This document shows positions 38,999 to 49,264 of a stretch of DNA of 64,000 bases, one piece after another. Where the stretch lies: NCBI GenBank assembly GCA_017889625.1, contig JAGGAD010000003.1, positions 1 through 64,000 of the forward strand, given 5' to 3'. Source of the DNA: Bacillota bacterium (GTDB lineage: Bacteria > Bacillota > Negativicutes > Sporomusales > CTSoil-080). The notes beneath the pieces were generated by a model. It searched no databases. It was given only the letters and a program-made list of their open reading frames with translations, and was not told where the DNA came from. Made by a program: the position numbers and the translations under genes. The first letter of the stretch is position 1. Each line of letters opens with the position of its first letter.

Positions 38999-39226
38999 AT
39001 GTTTAATTTTAGCATGTCAGAATTAGTAGTAATATTAGCAATTGCCCTAGTTGTCTTTGGGCCGAGCAAGCTCCCGGAAATAGGTAAAGCTGTAGGCAAA
39101 GGCCTAAATGAATTTAAGCGGGCAATAGGAGATAAGGAAGAACCAGTTAATATTACCCCTCACTCCCAGGCACAAGATATTAGCAAGGCCGAAACGACAG
39201 CCGAAGTGAAAAAGTCGCCGGAATAG
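38999..39226 (+). CDS. tatA: Twin-arginine translocase pore subunit TatA
   Basis: Small pore-forming subunit of the Tat system that exports folded proteins. 75 aa: one membrane helix (about 6-18, ELVVILAIALVVFGP), the conserved hinge FGPSKLPEIGKAVG, then an amphipathic helix and a charged tail. The ATG at 38999 has GAAGGG about 12 bases upstream; the ATG four codons earlier has no space for a ribosome binding site. Followed by tatC after 10 bases, a minimal TatA-TatC system. Confidence 0.93.
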   Translation: MFNFSMSELVVILAIALVVFGPSKLPEIGKAVGKGLNEFKRAIGDKEEPVNITPHSQAQDISKAETTAEVKKSPE

Positions 39227-39236
39227 AGGGCGGTAG

Positions 39237-39980
39237 ATGAGACAAGAATTTTCCAACCAAGACAACGAACGAGAAAAAACAATTGCTGACGGTGAAATGT
39301 CGTTAGTTGATCATCTTCAAGAATTAAGGCAACGCTTAATTATTTGTATAGTGGCAGTAGCTATAGCCAGCAGTGCGGCATATCTTTATGCCCCTGAACT
39401 AGTGCATCTCGTTACTCAGCCAGTGGGGAAGCTATACTATATGAATCCGGCGGAAGCCTTTTTTGCTTATTTAAAAGTATCAGTATTTGCGGGGTTTCTT
39501 GTAGTAGTGCCGCTTGTATTATACCAAGTCTGGGGTTTCGTTGTACCGGCATTAACCCAGCGGGAGCGCAAAGCTTCGTTTATTTTAGTACCGGCTTCGG
39601 TCATATTGTTTTTTATGGGTCTATTATTTGCCTATTTTTTTGTTCTTCCGGCGGGTATTAGATTTTTTATGGGCTTTGCTAATGAAGACTTACAACCGAT
39701 GTTCTCATTAGGTCAGTATTTATCTTTTGTTATCTCATTTTTGTTGCCGTTTGGCTTTATATTTGAACTGCCCCTAGTCATCTTAGTCATAGCCAAATTT
39801 GGAATAATTAATTCAGGTTTTTTGGTAGCGAAGCGTAAGTTAGTGTTGGTACTGGCCTTTGTTGTTGGAGCTATTATTGCCCCAACACCGGATATATTTT
39901 CGCAAACAATGATTGCAATACCCCTATTAGTGTTGTATGAAGTCAGCATATTATTAGTTAAATATGTCCTACATAAGTAG
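39237..39980 (+). CDS. tatC: Sec-independent protein translocase subunit TatC
   Basis: Receptor subunit for twin-arginine signal peptides. 247 aa with six membrane segments. The N-terminal SLVDHLQELRQRL signature contains the conserved Glu for signal recognition, and MNPAEAFFAYLKVS is the family motif before TM2. The first ~22 residues are a charged extension. ATG start after GGGCGG. Confidence 0.95.
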   Translation: MRQEFSNQDNEREKTIADGEMSLVDHLQELRQRLIICIVAVAIASSAAYLYAPELVHLVTQPVGKLYYMNPAEAFFAYLKVSVFAGFLVVVPLVLYQVWGFVVPALTQRERKASFILVPASVILFFMGLLFAYFFVLPAGIRFFMGFANEDLQPMFSLGQYLSFVISFLLPFGFIFELPLVILVIAKFGIINSGFLVAKRKLVLVLAFVVGAIIAPTPDIFSQTMIAIPLLVLYEVSILLVKYVLHK

Positions 39981-39986
39981 AAATTG

Positions 39987-40019
39987 AACTGAGATCTGCA
40001 AAATATGCAGATCTCAGTT
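39987..40019 (+). terminator. Hairpin after tatC
   Basis: Perfect 14-bp stem AACTGAGATCTGCA / TGCAGATCTCAGTT with an AAATA loop. The tail is TAATATTAC, not a clean T-run, so it may act as a weak terminator or mRNA end protector. Confidence 0.65.
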
Positions 40020-40106
40020 AATATTACTGTAATAAATAAGCTAGTACGATAACGTAGCTATGAAGATAGCAAGAGTTTTAGCAAGCCTTGCAGATGAGGG
40101 GGTAAT

Positions 40107-41339
40107 ATGAAGATTCTGGATAACTATAAGGGACTTCCGCAAAGTGTATATATGCTATTTGGTATTCAAATAATTAATCGCCTTGGTGATTTTGTATTTC
40201 CCTTTTTGGCATTATTCCTTACTGTGAAATTGGGTTTATCCGTTAGCATCACAGGCATAGTTGTAATGATAACTTCATTAAGCAGTCTAATAGCATCTTT
40301 TGTTGGCGGCAGGCTAGCCGACACACGCGGCCGGCGAAAGACCTATCTAATGGGGCAAACAGTAGCCGCCGGGCTGGTTCTGATTTGTGGCTTTATCCAA
40401 AATCAGGCTACCGTTGTTGGGTTATTAATAATCGCCACCTTTTTTGTGGGAGTTGTTCGTCCAACACTATCGGCAGTGCTGACCGATGTATTGCCAGTTG
40501 AAAAAAGACAAGCTGGTATTGCCTTGAATCATTTAGGTGTTAATATTGGTGTGGCGGTTGGACCTTTAGTTGCTGGATTTTTATTCGAAAAATTTCTGCC
40601 GCTAATGTTTATAACTGATGCGATAACATCATTCGTTGCTGTTTTTATATTTTATAAATTTATTCCTGAAACCAATTTAATTAAACAGCGACCAGCTATT
40701 ACGAATCAGGCTGAAAAAGCTGAACCAGGCACCTTGTGGCAGACGGTATTAAAAAGACCGGAACTGCTAGTGTTTTTAATAATTTATACAGGTTATTGTT
40801 TTATTTATCGGCAAGGCTCATTTGCTTTACCGCTAATGTTAAACACCGTATTCCCGCTAGAAGGGGCCGCATATTTCGGTGCGCTAATCAGTGTAAATGC
40901 GTTAACCGTAGTGTGCTTATCCTTAATCACGGTGGCTGTAACTAAACGTTTTCACTCGCTTAACAATATAATAGTAGGCGGAATTTTTTATGGTATAGGC
41001 TTTGGGATGATTGGCCTTATTACAACTTTTCCTATGTTTATATTATCGACTGTTTTGTGGAGTATTGGTGAGATATTAGTTGTTACCAATGTGGGGGTGT
41101 ACATTGCCAATAATAGCCCAGAAAATTTCCGGGCTAGGTTTAGCGCTTTAGGTAATTTAAGTTCGGCAATTGGTGGGGCGTTAGGAACTTCTCTTATGGG
41201 GGTCTATATAACAACCGCTGGGGTAATAGCGGTATGGCCGTTGACGTTAATACTAGCAGGTATTGCGGTATTCTCACTATATGTTTTAAAAGCTTATAGT
41301 AATAAGGTGAAGGCTTGTCGCGCTGTTTTATCAAGATAA
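40107..41339 (+). CDS. Major facilitator superfamily transporter
   Basis: A 410-residue membrane transporter with about 12 helices. The MFS motif A between helices 2 and 3 reads GGRLADTRGRRKTY (near 70-83). The second half (after about residue 205) begins with a Glu-rich cytoplasmic loop. The set resembles the YttB/MdtG-like efflux group. Substrate cannot be told. ATG after GAGGGGG. Single gene between tatC and a convergent unknown gene. Confidence 0.85.
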   Translation: MKILDNYKGLPQSVYMLFGIQIINRLGDFVFPFLALFLTVKLGLSVSITGIVVMITSLSSLIASFVGGRLADTRGRRKTYLMGQTVAAGLVLICGFIQNQATVVGLLIIATFFVGVVRPTLSAVLTDVLPVEKRQAGIALNHLGVNIGVAVGPLVAGFLFEKFLPLMFITDAITSFVAVFIFYKFIPETNLIKQRPAITNQAEKAEPGTLWQTVLKRPELLVFLIIYTGYCFIYRQGSFALPLMLNTVFPLEGAAYFGALISVNALTVVCLSLITVAVTKRFHSLNNIIVGGIFYGIGFGMIGLITTFPMFILSTVLWSIGEILVVTNVGVYIANNSPENFRARFSALGNLSSAIGGALGTSLMGVYITTAGVIAVWPLTLILAGIAVFSLYVLKAYSNKVKACRAVLSR

Positions 41340-41368
41340 TTTTATAGATACAGTACGAATAAGTAAGA

Positions 41369-41956
41369 CTAAAGTCCGAATTTGATAATAATGCCATTAG
41401 ACAAAATGTCAGCCATCACTAAAGCTTGTTGTTCAATTTTATCAAAAAAGTCGATACTCTTTTGGTAATCTTTAGTAAGCACCGCTACGGCTTCTTCTTT
41501 TGTTAAAGCTAAATGCTCATGCCACATAGCTCGCATCGGCTTGATTGCCCAGCAAGAATTAATATGATTTAAAAAGCGCACAATATTATCAGCATTTTCG
41601 TACCAGCTCTTTTCAGTGTCCGATACCAAGGTATTATTGCTTGCCTTGGCGGCGTTAATCAATGTGTCAGTAATTTTTAAATGGTTGTGCACAAGCCGCT
41701 CAAATTCATCGGCAACTTTATTATCATAATAATGACTAAATATCTTTGTGAAATCGGTGGTATTGGTGAGAAGACGAGCGGTTGTAGACTCCAAATCAGG
41801 CATAGTAAATGCAATGCCCAGAATAACCATTCTCGTCCAGTAAACATGCTGTTCCCAAAGCAGACGAAAATAATTTTTTAATTGAATGGATTCTTCGTTA
41901 TCTGAACTGTAATCATCATCCACCGAAAAAGTTGGATGATGGTAATATTCTGACAT
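41369..41956 (-). CDS. Uncharacterised all-helical protein
   Basis: A 195-residue protein that I do not recognise at family level. Predicted helices repeat with His and Glu at helix positions (EQHVYWTRMVILG, HNHLKITDTLINAAK, EHLALTKEEAVAVL, DKIEQQALVMADIL). This hints at a four-helix bundle of hemerythrin-like or DUF2935-like type. There is no clear metal motif that I can confirm. The start codon is ATG with AAGGAGG at ideal distance on the - strand. It converges on the MFS transporter without a clear shared terminator. Confidence 0.75.
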   Translation of the reverse strand: MSEYYHHPTFSVDDDYSSDNEESIQLKNYFRLLWEQHVYWTRMVILGIAFTMPDLESTTARLLTNTTDFTKIFSHYYDNKVADEFERLVHNHLKITDTLINAAKASNNTLVSDTEKSWYENADNIVRFLNHINSCWAIKPMRAMWHEHLALTKEEAVAVLTKDYQKSIDFFDKIEQQALVMADILSNGIIIKFGL

Positions 41957-42216
41957 ATAATGGCCTCCTTGTTATCGCTTTGGTTCATCATATGCAGCAG
42001 GCTAGGCTGGAGAAACAAAAAAGACTTTTATTAACTGCAAAAAAAGTAAGCTATCGCAAGGAATTAGTAAAAAAATGGAGAATGGATAACGATAGTAGAT
42101 ATGTAAATGGATGAGGAAAGACTAAGCTTTGCTCGCAGGGGAATTTGACAAATTGCTTAGGCGCTTTTAGGTTATCGTTACTAATGTATAGTAGATAAAT
42201 AAAAGGAGTTGTTCTT

Positions 42217-42615
42217 GTGCTAAAAAGTATTCCTGAATTACTTAGCGAATACGGTAAAGTTGTTAGCAAAGACCGCGCCGGCATAATAAAAAAACTATCC
42301 TCGGAAAGTGATACTCAAGCAATTTTGGCGGGCTTAAAAGAACAGTCTACAACCTGTTCTTATGATGTTGAATGGGTTCATAACCTGCTGGATATTGCCT
42401 ATAAAATTGGTAGCCTGGAAGGTTATTCGGCTGGCGTGGGTGATAATTTCGGCGATAAGGCCGCAATAATCCTGTACCCTGAAGATATCAGTGATGTTGA
42501 GGGCTTTATTGCTAAAGTATCTAGTGTTGCCCAACATTTTTGTAAAAAATGCGCAATTGGTACCAATATCGAGTTTGAAAATAATGTATCAATTATTCCT
42601 GAATCAAATAATTAA
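42217..42615 (+). CDS. Unknown small acidic protein
   Basis: 132 aa, no family recognised. The N-terminus is helical (LSEYGKVVSKDRAGIIKKL). A central CSYDVEWVHNLLDIAYKIG is followed by GYSAGVGDNFGDKAAIILY and a short FCKKC. Cys residues at about 48, 112 and 115 might bind a metal. The start is GTG after AAGGAG. No leader or membrane segment. Function unknown; it lies upstream of the valS T-box and is probably separate from it. Confidence 0.65.
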   Translation: MLKSIPELLSEYGKVVSKDRAGIIKKLSSESDTQAILAGLKEQSTTCSYDVEWVHNLLDIAYKIGSLEGYSAGVGDNFGDKAAIILYPEDISDVEGFIAKVSSVAQHFCKKCAIGTNIEFENNVSIIPESNN

Positions 42616-42645
42616 CCGATAAGTTTGTCGAGGTAATCAGGAATC

Positions 42646-42674
42646 TTGACAATTGTTGCAGTGAGAAGTATAGT
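42646..42674 (+). promoter_or_regulatory. Promoter of the valS T-box leader
   Basis: Perfect TTGACA (42646-42651), 17-base spacer, TATAGT (42669-42674). Confidence 0.85.
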
Positions 42675-42680
42675 GTATTT

Positions 42681-42946
42681 ATCGATATTTTGAAGAAAAT
42701 GGCGAAGATGGGAAGAGTACGCTTGGATTGGCTGGTACAGAGAGAAGCCCTTGGCTGGAAGGCTTTACAGTGTGAATGGCGGAAGGTCATCCCGGAGCTG
42801 TTGTGCTGAATGTTAGTAGGCACAATCGGTATGCCCCGTTATAGGCATTAAAGCCGGTCAGCCCCGGATGAGGGAAGCCGGAAAGCTTGGTGGTACCACG
42901 AAGGGGTTCTTTCGTCCGGCAGAGGGATGAAAGGGCTTTTTTTTAG
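42681..42946 (+). promoter_or_regulatory. T-box riboswitch controlling valS
   Basis: A leader of about 270 bases with T-box features: the AGAGTACG element of stem I, a distal-loop region around TTGGCTGG, and the T-box proper GGTGGTACCACG (about 42888-42900) that pairs with the 3' end of uncharged tRNA. It ends in a terminator hairpin (GGTTCTTTCGTCC / GGGATGAAAGGGC with an eight-T run, 42905-42946). A GTC triplet near 42786 is a plausible Val specifier. Uncharged tRNA-Val should allow read-through into valS. Confidence 0.9.
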
Positions 42947-42974
42947 TTTCTAAGCAATAAGGAGGAAAGACATT

Positions 42975-45614
42975 ATGGGAAATAACATTCCTACTGTTTA
43001 CGATCCTCAGTCTGAGGAAAGCAAATGGTATTCATTTTGGGAAAAACAAGAACTATTTCATGCGGAAGTTGATAAAGCTAAGACTCCGTTCAGCATAGTT
43101 ATTCCGCCCCCGAATGTAACCGGACAACTGCATATGGGGCATGCTTTAGATAATACGTTGCAAGATATATTGATCAGAACAAAAAGAATGCAGGGCTTTG
43201 ATACATTGTGGATGCCAGGTTGTGACCATGCTGGCATTGCTACTCAAATCAAGGTGGAAGAAGTGCTGGCAAAAGAAAACGGTCTTTCTCGCTATGATCT
43301 TGGTCGGGATAAATTCATTGAAAAGGTTTGGGACTGGAAGCATCAGTATGGCAACCGGATAACTAATCAACTTAAACGGCTGGGTGCGTCCTGTGACTGG
43401 CAACGGGAACGGTTTACCATGGATGAAGGATGTTCGCAAGCGGTACGGGAAGTCTTTGTTTCTCTGTATGAAAAGGGGCTTATTTATCAGGGAAATCGTA
43501 TTACAAATTGGTGCACCCGTTGTAATACGGCCCTAAGTGATATCGAAGTTGAGCATGAAGATACCCAGGGGAATCTTTATCATGTACGTTACCCTGTCGA
43601 AGATAGTGACGGACAGTTTCTTACCGTAGCAACTACCAGACCGGAAACAATATTGGGAGATACTGCAGTGGCAGTTAACCCTGACGATGACCGTTATAAG
43701 AACCTTGTGGGAAAATATCTGACATTGCCATTAGTTGGGCGGCGGTTGCCAATCATTGCTGATGACTATGTTGATCAGGCGTTTGGCACTGGGGCGGTAA
43801 AAGTAACCCCGGCTCATGATCCCAATGACTTTGAAATGGGGCTTCGGCATCAACTGCCACAGATTGTCGTTATCAATAATGATGGGACGATGGCGGCAGA
43901 TACCGGGCGCTATGCTGGCATGGATCGTTATGAATGCCGTAAAGCGTTGGTAGAAGAACTAAAAGAAAAAGGCTATCTTGTTAAAATTGAAGAGCATGTT
44001 CACGCCGTTGGTCACTGTCAGCGTTGCCGTACGGTGGTCGAACCATTGGTATCTAAACAGTGGTTTGTTGATATGAAGCCGTTGGCAAAACCTGCGATTG
44101 AAGCGGTGGAATCAGGGCGCATCAAATTTGTTCCTGAACGGTTTACCAAGATATATCTAAATTGGCTGGATAATATCCGGGACTGGTGTATTTCCCGCCA
44201 AATTTGGTGGGGACACCGCATCCCGGCCTGGTATTGTGATTGCGGAGAAGTTATTGTATCTAAGACCGATGTTACCTGCTGCCCTAAGTGCGGCGGTTCA
44301 GTTAGGCAGGATCCGGATGTCCTTGATACTTGGTTTAGTTCAGCCCTTTGGCCGTTTTCGACCATGGGGTGGCCTAAGGACACCGCCGAACTTAAGCAAT
44401 TTTATCCTACCAGTGTGCTTGTTACTGGCTACGATATTATTTTCTTCTGGGTCGCTCGAATGATTTTCATGGGATTGGAATTTCAGCAAGATATTCCGTT
44501 TAGCCATGTATTTATTCACGGACTGGTTCGCGATAGCGAAGGCCGTAAAATGTCTAAATCACTGGGCAATGGTATTGATCCTTTAGAAGTTATTGAAAAA
44601 TACGGAGCCGACACACTGCGGTTTACACTAATTACCGGCAATACCCCTGGTAATGATATGCGGTTTTACTGGGAAAGGGTTGAATCTAGCCGTAATTTTG
44701 CTAACAAGATATGGAATGCATCGCGCTTTGTATTGATGAACTTGGAAGGCTTTGATTCCAATACTATTGCTAAAAAATTTACGCTGGCTGATCGTTGGAT
44801 CTTGAGCAGGTACGCAAAAACAGTAGCTGAAGTTACTGCAAATATTAATGCCTTCGAACTGGGGGAAGCAGCTCGGAAATTATATGAATTTATTTGGAAT
44901 GAATATTGCGATTGGTATATAGAGACAGCCAAAGCTCGTCTATATAACAAAGAAGATTCACTGAATCGCAGTACAGCTCAGTATGTGCTGTGCCATGTAC
45001 TAAGAGGCACTCTGGAATTGCTTCATCCGTTTATGCCGTTTATCACTGAAACCATTTGGCAGCATCTGCCGCACGAAGGCGAAAGCATTGTACGGGCTAC
45101 TTGGCCAGCTGAACAACCGGAACTTGTGGATGAAAGTGCGGAAGCTGAGATGACTATACTTATGGAGACCATCAAGGCTATTCGCAACATGCGTGCGGAA
45201 GTAAATGTACCGCCAGGTCGTAAAAGTGAAGTTATATTGCAAGTAAGCGATGAATGGTATTCGACATTTAGTGCCAATATTAATTACATCAAGACATTGG
45301 CTACATCTGAAGCCGAAGTGGGCCCGATTGTAGCTGATAAGCCGGAAAATGCTATGACTGCAGTAGTCAGCGGTGTAGAAATCTATCTGCCACTTAAAGG
45401 ATTGATTGATGTTGAAAAAGAAACGGCTAGGCTGAAAAAAGAATTGGCTTCTTTGGATAAAGAGCTTAATCGTATTTTTGGTAAACTTGCGAATGCTGGA
45501 TTTGTTGCTAAGGCCCCGGCTGAAGTGATAGAAAAAGAGCGGGCGAAAGAACGTGAGTACAAAGAAAAACAATTAGCAATTAATGAACGCTTGGAATATT
45601 TGGCGAAATTATAA
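42975..45614 (+). CDS. valS: Valyl-tRNA synthetase
   Basis: Class I synthetase that charges tRNA-Val. 879 aa, bacterial length. HIGH-type motif [10 protein letters not shown] (near 50), the editing CP1 domain with [17 protein letters not shown] and [11 protein letters not shown], the KMSKS motif [11 protein letters not shown] near 525-535, the anticodon-binding helical domain, and a C-terminal coiled coil (after about 810). ATG after AAGGAGG. Controlled by the T-box leader immediately upstream. Confidence 0.98.
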   Translation: MGNNIPTVYDPQSEESKWYSFWEKQELFHAEVDKAKTPFSIVIPPPNVTGQLHMGHALDNTLQDILIRTKRMQGFDTLWMPGCDHAGIATQIKVEEVLAKENGLSRYDLGRDKFIEKVWDWKHQYGNRITNQLKRLGASCDWQRERFTMDEGCSQAVREVFVSLYEKGLIYQGNRITNWCTRCNTALSDIEVEHEDTQGNLYHVRYPVEDSDGQFLTVATTRPETILGDTAVAVNPDDDRYKNLVGKYLTLPLVGRRLPIIADDYVDQAFGTGAVKVTPAHDPNDFEMGLRHQLPQIVVINNDGTMAADTGRYAGMDRYECRKALVEELKEKGYLVKIEEHVHAVGHCQRCRTVVEPLVSKQWFVDMKPLAKPAIEAVESGRIKFVPERFTKIYLNWLDNIRDWCISRQIWWGHRIPAWYCDCGEVIVSKTDVTCCPKCGGSVRQDPDVLDTWFSSALWPFSTMGWPKDTAELKQFYPTSVLVTGYDIIFFWVARMIFMGLEFQQDIPFSHVFIHGLVRDSEGRKMSKSLGNGIDPLEVIEKYGADTLRFTLITGNTPGNDMRFYWERVESSRNFANKIWNASRFVLMNLEGFDSNTIAKKFTLADRWILSRYAKTVAEVTANINAFELGEAARKLYEFIWNEYCDWYIETAKARLYNKEDSLNRSTAQYVLCHVLRGTLELLHPFMPFITETIWQHLPHEGESIVRATWPAEQPELVDESAEAEMTILMETIKAIRNMRAEVNVPPGRKSEVILQVSDEWYSTFSANINYIKTLATSEAEVGPIVADKPENAMTAVVSGVEIYLPLKGLIDVEKETARLKKELASLDKELNRIFGKLANAGFVAKAPAEVIEKERAKEREYKEKQLAINERLEYLAKL

Positions 45615-45662
45615 ATGCATTGGGAATTAATTTGATAATAAAAACTGTAGGGAGTGACCCTT

Positions 45663-46970
45663 TTGACCTATGAACAAGCCTTGGAATATCTGGCCTCTTT
45701 AGGCAAATTTGGAATAAACCTCGGTTTGTCCCGGATTGAAAAACTATTAGCTTTGATGCAGAACCCTGAGCGGCGGTATAAAATTGTTCATATCACAGGA
45801 ACAAACGGCAAAGGGTCTACCACCGCTATGGTTGGTGCTATGCTTGAAGCCGCCGGCATAAAAACAGCTATGTATACCTCACCGCATTTGACTGATTATA
45901 CCGAGCGAATGGTGATAAATGGTGAACAGATAAGTCACAAAGCGTTTGGTGAGGTAATCAGGTATACAAGTACATTTGTGTCGGATATGGTTAAAGCTGG
46001 CTGGGAGCACCCTACCGAGTTTGAAGTACTGACAGCGGCGGCTTTGTACTACTTTGCTGCAGCCGGGGTCGAATATGCGGTAATTGAAGTTGGTCTAGGT
46101 GGGCTTTTAGACTCTACTAATGTTGTTAGCCCAGAAATAGCGGTAATAACAAATGTCAGCCTTGAACACACTGATCGATGCGGCAGTACGGTGGCCGAAA
46201 TTGCTCAGCATAAAGCCGGGATAATAAAACGGGGGATTCCTGTAGTTACAGCGGCTAAAGCGGAAGCACTAGCAGTTATAAAGGCAGTTGCTAACCAAAA
46301 CCAAGCTAAGTTATATATAGCCGGGGTTGATTTTACCGGTGAATTATCAGGATTTATAGGAAAACAGCAGTTGGTAACGGTTCAAGCCAAACACCGTTAC
46401 CAACTGCCCCCTTTAGCGGTTAACCTTTTAGGAAAGCATCAAGTAGAAAATACGGCGGTTGCCGTAATGGCAATGCTGGCTCTGGCTGATAAAGAGCCGA
46501 GAATCACTTCGGATACAATTGAGAATGGTCTTAAAGCGGCGCAATGGCCGGGACGATTTGAAATTTTTCCTGGTAAGCCGCTTATTGTAATTGACGGTGC
46601 ACATAATCCGGCTGGAGCCCAAGCGTTGCGATTGACGTTGGATGAAATATTTCCCGACAAGATAATAACCTTCGTTCTTGGGATACTTGCTGACAAAGAT
46701 GTAGCAAATATCTGTAGGGCACTGGTTCGTCAAGGCGATAAAGTAATAACCGTAGAGCCAATGTCCGATCGGGCGGCTGACCCTAAAAGGGTGGCAGAGC
46801 AAATTACTGTCTGTCAGGTTGAAATCGGAGATTCAATTGAAGCTGGGATTGAACGGGCGGTAGCTAAAGCCGGGGAAGATGGCCTCGTATGCGTTGCTGG
46901 GTCGTTGTATTTAATTGGCACTGCACGGCCAATTATCTTTAGTAGACAAAATAATTTGCTGGGGATATAA
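45663..46970 (+). CDS. folC: Folylpolyglutamate synthase / dihydrofolate synthase
   Basis: Adds glutamate to folates and often also makes dihydrofolate from dihydropteroate. 435 aa. P-loop GTNGKGSTTAMVGAML, the Mur-ligase motifs TSPHLTDYTERMVING and NVSLEHTDRCG, and a C-terminal DGAHNPAGAQAL. The TTG start is preferred because GGGAG lies 8 bases before it; the GTG three codons earlier is inside that site. It follows valS after 48 bases, a conserved pairing in Firmicutes. Confidence 0.93.
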   Translation: MTYEQALEYLASLGKFGINLGLSRIEKLLALMQNPERRYKIVHITGTNGKGSTTAMVGAMLEAAGIKTAMYTSPHLTDYTERMVINGEQISHKAFGEVIRYTSTFVSDMVKAGWEHPTEFEVLTAAALYYFAAAGVEYAVIEVGLGGLLDSTNVVSPEIAVITNVSLEHTDRCGSTVAEIAQHKAGIIKRGIPVVTAAKAEALAVIKAVANQNQAKLYIAGVDFTGELSGFIGKQQLVTVQAKHRYQLPPLAVNLLGKHQVENTAVAVMAMLALADKEPRITSDTIENGLKAAQWPGRFEIFPGKPLIVIDGAHNPAGAQALRLTLDEIFPDKIITFVLGILADKDVANICRALVRQGDKVITVEPMSDRAADPKRVAEQITVCQVEIGDSIEAGIERAVAKAGEDGLVCVAGSLYLIGTARPIIFSRQNNLLGI

Positions 46971-47007
46971 TGTTATTGTTTTAAAAATTTAATTATTAGG
47001 TGAAACT

Positions 47008-48243
47008 GTGAATATTATATATCGGACAACGACGTTTTCCTATCGCCTGGACTATTTAATTGAGCACTGTATTTTAGCGGTGGCCTTTTTTTTACCCATA
47101 TCCCTTAATATAGGGAGCGGTTTTTTGGCTATTGGCACTTTGCTTTGGTTGGGGAAGATGGCTGTTAACCGACGGCTGGGGTTTAGGGCTACACCCTTTG
47201 ATTTTCCGGTGGCCGTGCTGGTTATATTATCGGCGATGTCTGTACTGGCGTCACCTGACCGTAATTTTAGCTACTATAACTATTACAACCTTATGGGCCG
47301 CTACATAGTCATTTATTACTTAGTGATAAATAATATTAGCTCAGCGGCGCAGGTTAAACGTCTAATTACTACGGTATTAGTTTCCGCTGGATTGGTAGCT
47401 TTCTACGGCTTTTATCAATATCTGTATGGAATGGATATTTCGGCAGTTGGCTGGGTTGATGGAGAACAGTTTCCCAACCTAAAACTAAGAGTATTTTCGA
47501 CATTAGAAAACCCTAACCTCTTAGCTGGATTTTTGGTTATAATCATGTCCGTGGCGGCGGGAGTCGGATTAACAGTACGGCGTGTCGGGCTAAAACTGTT
47601 ATTAGTTGCTCTCATAGTTGTGTTGGGCGTTTGTCTCGCTTTGACCTACTCGCGTGGTGCTTGGCTTAGCGTTTTAGCTGTTGTCGCGCTCTTTGGTATA
47701 ACCTATGACCGCCGGATTTTTTGGCTATTAGCGCTAATTCCGGTTATACTGTTAATAGGGCATGATGTATTTATGGACAGGCTTATGTCAATAACCAACC
47801 CTACTGATACATCATCGACATTGCGTCTGGCGCTGTGGGAAAGCACTATTGCCATGATTAAAGATCATCCTTTCTTTGGAATCGGATGGGGGGCCTACTG
47901 GCTGGTATACCCGGCTTACGACTTTTTTGTCATGGATCCAGGAACAAAAATTTTTCATGCGCATAATATGTTTTTACATATGACAGCCGAAATAGGTATT
48001 CCAGGGGGCTTAGTTTTTACCGGTATTCTTGTCGGTCATGCCTGGCTAGCCTTTAAATTGGCCAAGCAGCATAGGGATCACTTAATTTCCGGGTTAATGC
48101 TTGGTATCTTGGCGGCGCTGGTCAGCATTAGTGTCAGCGGCCTTACCGATCATGTACTATTTAATATTCAATTGTCCATGCTGTATTGGATGCTTAATGC
48201 GATTGTGGCTGTTGTTGGGATAAATTATGGAAAATATGGGTAA
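47008..48243 (+). CDS. O-antigen ligase / Wzy-type membrane protein
   Basis: A 411-residue polytopic protein with about 11 membrane helices. It contains the Wzy_C-type pattern: TYSRGAWLSVLAVVALF, a large periplasmic loop (DRLMSITNPTDTSSTLRLALWESTIAMIKDHPFFGIGWGAY is its core region), HAHNMFLHMTAEIGIPG and late helices. Members join glycan chains to lipid carriers or polymerise polysaccharides. An outer-membrane role would fit Negativicutes, which have two membranes. GTG start after TAGGTGA. Terminated downstream. Confidence 0.82.
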   Translation: MNIIYRTTTFSYRLDYLIEHCILAVAFFLPISLNIGSGFLAIGTLLWLGKMAVNRRLGFRATPFDFPVAVLVILSAMSVLASPDRNFSYYNYYNLMGRYIVIYYLVINNISSAAQVKRLITTVLVSAGLVAFYGFYQYLYGMDISAVGWVDGEQFPNLKLRVFSTLENPNLLAGFLVIIMSVAAGVGLTVRRVGLKLLLVALIVVLGVCLALTYSRGAWLSVLAVVALFGITYDRRIFWLLALIPVILLIGHDVFMDRLMSITNPTDTSSTLRLALWESTIAMIKDHPFFGIGWGAYWLVYPAYDFFVMDPGTKIFHAHNMFLHMTAEIGIPGGLVFTGILVGHAWLAFKLAKQHRDHLISGLMLGILAALVSISVSGLTDHVLFNIQLSMLYWMLNAIVAVVGINYGKYG

Positions 48244-48245
48244 AT

Positions 48246-48283
48246 CAAAAACTTTAAGCAAGTAAACTGCTTAAAGTTTTTTT
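48246..48283 (+). terminator. Intrinsic terminator after the O-antigen-ligase-like gene
   Basis: AAAACTTTAAGCA / TGCTTAAAGTTTT stem with a short loop and seven terminal T. It separates the preceding unit from the hydrogenase operon. Confidence 0.9.
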
Positions 48284-48456
48284 ACGTTTGGAATAGTATC
48301 AAGGAAGTTGTTATTGAATAGAACATAGATATGTGGTGGGATTATTTTTTGTGATAAATGTAGACTATATGATAGATACGGCCTGGGGAAAATAATTATA
48401 CAAATCTATGTTAATTTAGTAACTATAAAACTATTTGACCCTTGAGGAGGACTAGC

Positions 48457-48825
48457 GTGAAACTGGCTGAAGTACAAACAATATTGCGTTCAGAGGTATT
48501 ATGTGGCTTGGAAAATCTGAACCGGGAAATTGTTACTGCCTGTGGCGCTGATTTAATGAGCGATGTGCTGGTGTATACTAAAGAAAGAACATTGCTGTTA
48601 ACTGGATTAACTAATATTCAGGTTGTTCGTACGGCTGAGGTAGGAGACTTGATGGGAATTATCTTTGTTCGTGGTAAACGGCCTGGACCGGAAGTTATTG
48701 AGATGGCCAAAGCAAAAGGAATTCCGCTGATGATTACCGAACTATCGATGTTTGATACTTGCGGCATGCTTCATTCTAGAGGGATTAGAGGCTGTTCGGA
48801 AAGGGTGACCCCGGATGAACTCTAG
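48457..48825 (+). CDS. DRTGG-domain protein (first copy)
   Basis: A 122-residue stand-alone DRTGG-type domain, named after a motif in Pta and CBS proteins with unknown ligand. Visible features: VLVYTKERTLLLTGLTNIQVVRTA, GIIFVRGKRPGPEVIEMAKAKGIPLMIT, FDTCGMLHSRG. The GTG start follows GAGGAGG. It opens the hydrogenase operon and overlaps the next gene by 11 bases. In hydrogenase gene clusters such proteins are thought to be regulatory; no activity is shown by the sequence. Confidence 0.82.
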   Translation: MKLAEVQTILRSEVLCGLENLNREIVTACGADLMSDVLVYTKERTLLLTGLTNIQVVRTAEVGDLMGIIFVRGKRPGPEVIEMAKAKGIPLMITELSMFDTCGMLHSRGIRGCSERVTPDEL

Positions 48826-49246
48826 GCAGGTGATTAATTTGGAGTTTCAACTCAAGTCTGGCGACTTTGAATTTGCTGGTGAAGCGTCAAGTCAAATAAA
48901 ACGCATAGTCCAACAAATTGGGGTAAAACCTGAAATTGCCAGACGTATAGCTATCTGCGCGTACGAAGCCGAAATGAATGTTATTATCCATTCCCAGGGT
49001 GGAATCATAAGAGTTGAAATATTACCGGAACAAACCGATCTTTATGTAGAAGATCGGGGTCCTGGTATCGACGATGTTAATCTGGCGATGCAGGAAGGCT
49101 ATTCAACAGCACCAGACCATATCAGAAATATGGGGTTTGGCGCCGGCATGGGGTTGCCGAATATGGCTAGATGCTCAGATGAATTTACTATTACCTCGGA
49201 GGTTGTGGTAGGTACAAAAATACATATGACAATACGACACATTTAA
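48815..49246 (+). CDS. RsbW/RsbT-like GHKL ATPase (anti-sigma/serine kinase type)
   Basis: A 143-residue stand-alone GHKL ATPase. N-box YEAEMNVIIHS, G1 VEDRGPGIDD, G2 GFGAGMGLPNM are complete, so ATP binding is likely. The N-terminal phosphoacceptor helix of histidine kinases is absent; length and layout match RsbW/RsbT-type switch kinases, which act on serine of an antagonist. No anti-anti-sigma STAS protein is nearby. Its start overlaps the DRTGG gene, so production is coupled. Confidence 0.85.
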   Translation: MNSRQVINLEFQLKSGDFEFAGEASSQIKRIVQQIGVKPEIARRIAICAYEAEMNVIIHSQGGIIRVEILPEQTDLYVEDRGPGIDDVNLAMQEGYSTAPDHIRNMGFGAGMGLPNMARCSDEFTITSEVVVGTKIHMTIRHI

Positions 49247-49264
49247 AACTAAAATATAAAAATA

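Noticed and set aside
41932-42114. A + strand frame of 60 codons rich in Lys between the helical-bundle gene and the unknown gene at 42217
   Set aside because: It begins inside the 5' end of the - strand gene, has no ribosome binding site and its Lys/Leu richness follows from AT-rich DNA. A remnant cannot be excluded.
48349-48373. TTGTGATAAATG upstream of the hydrogenase operon as a Rex box
   Set aside because: Only one half site fits; the matching TCACAA half is missing at the expected distance.
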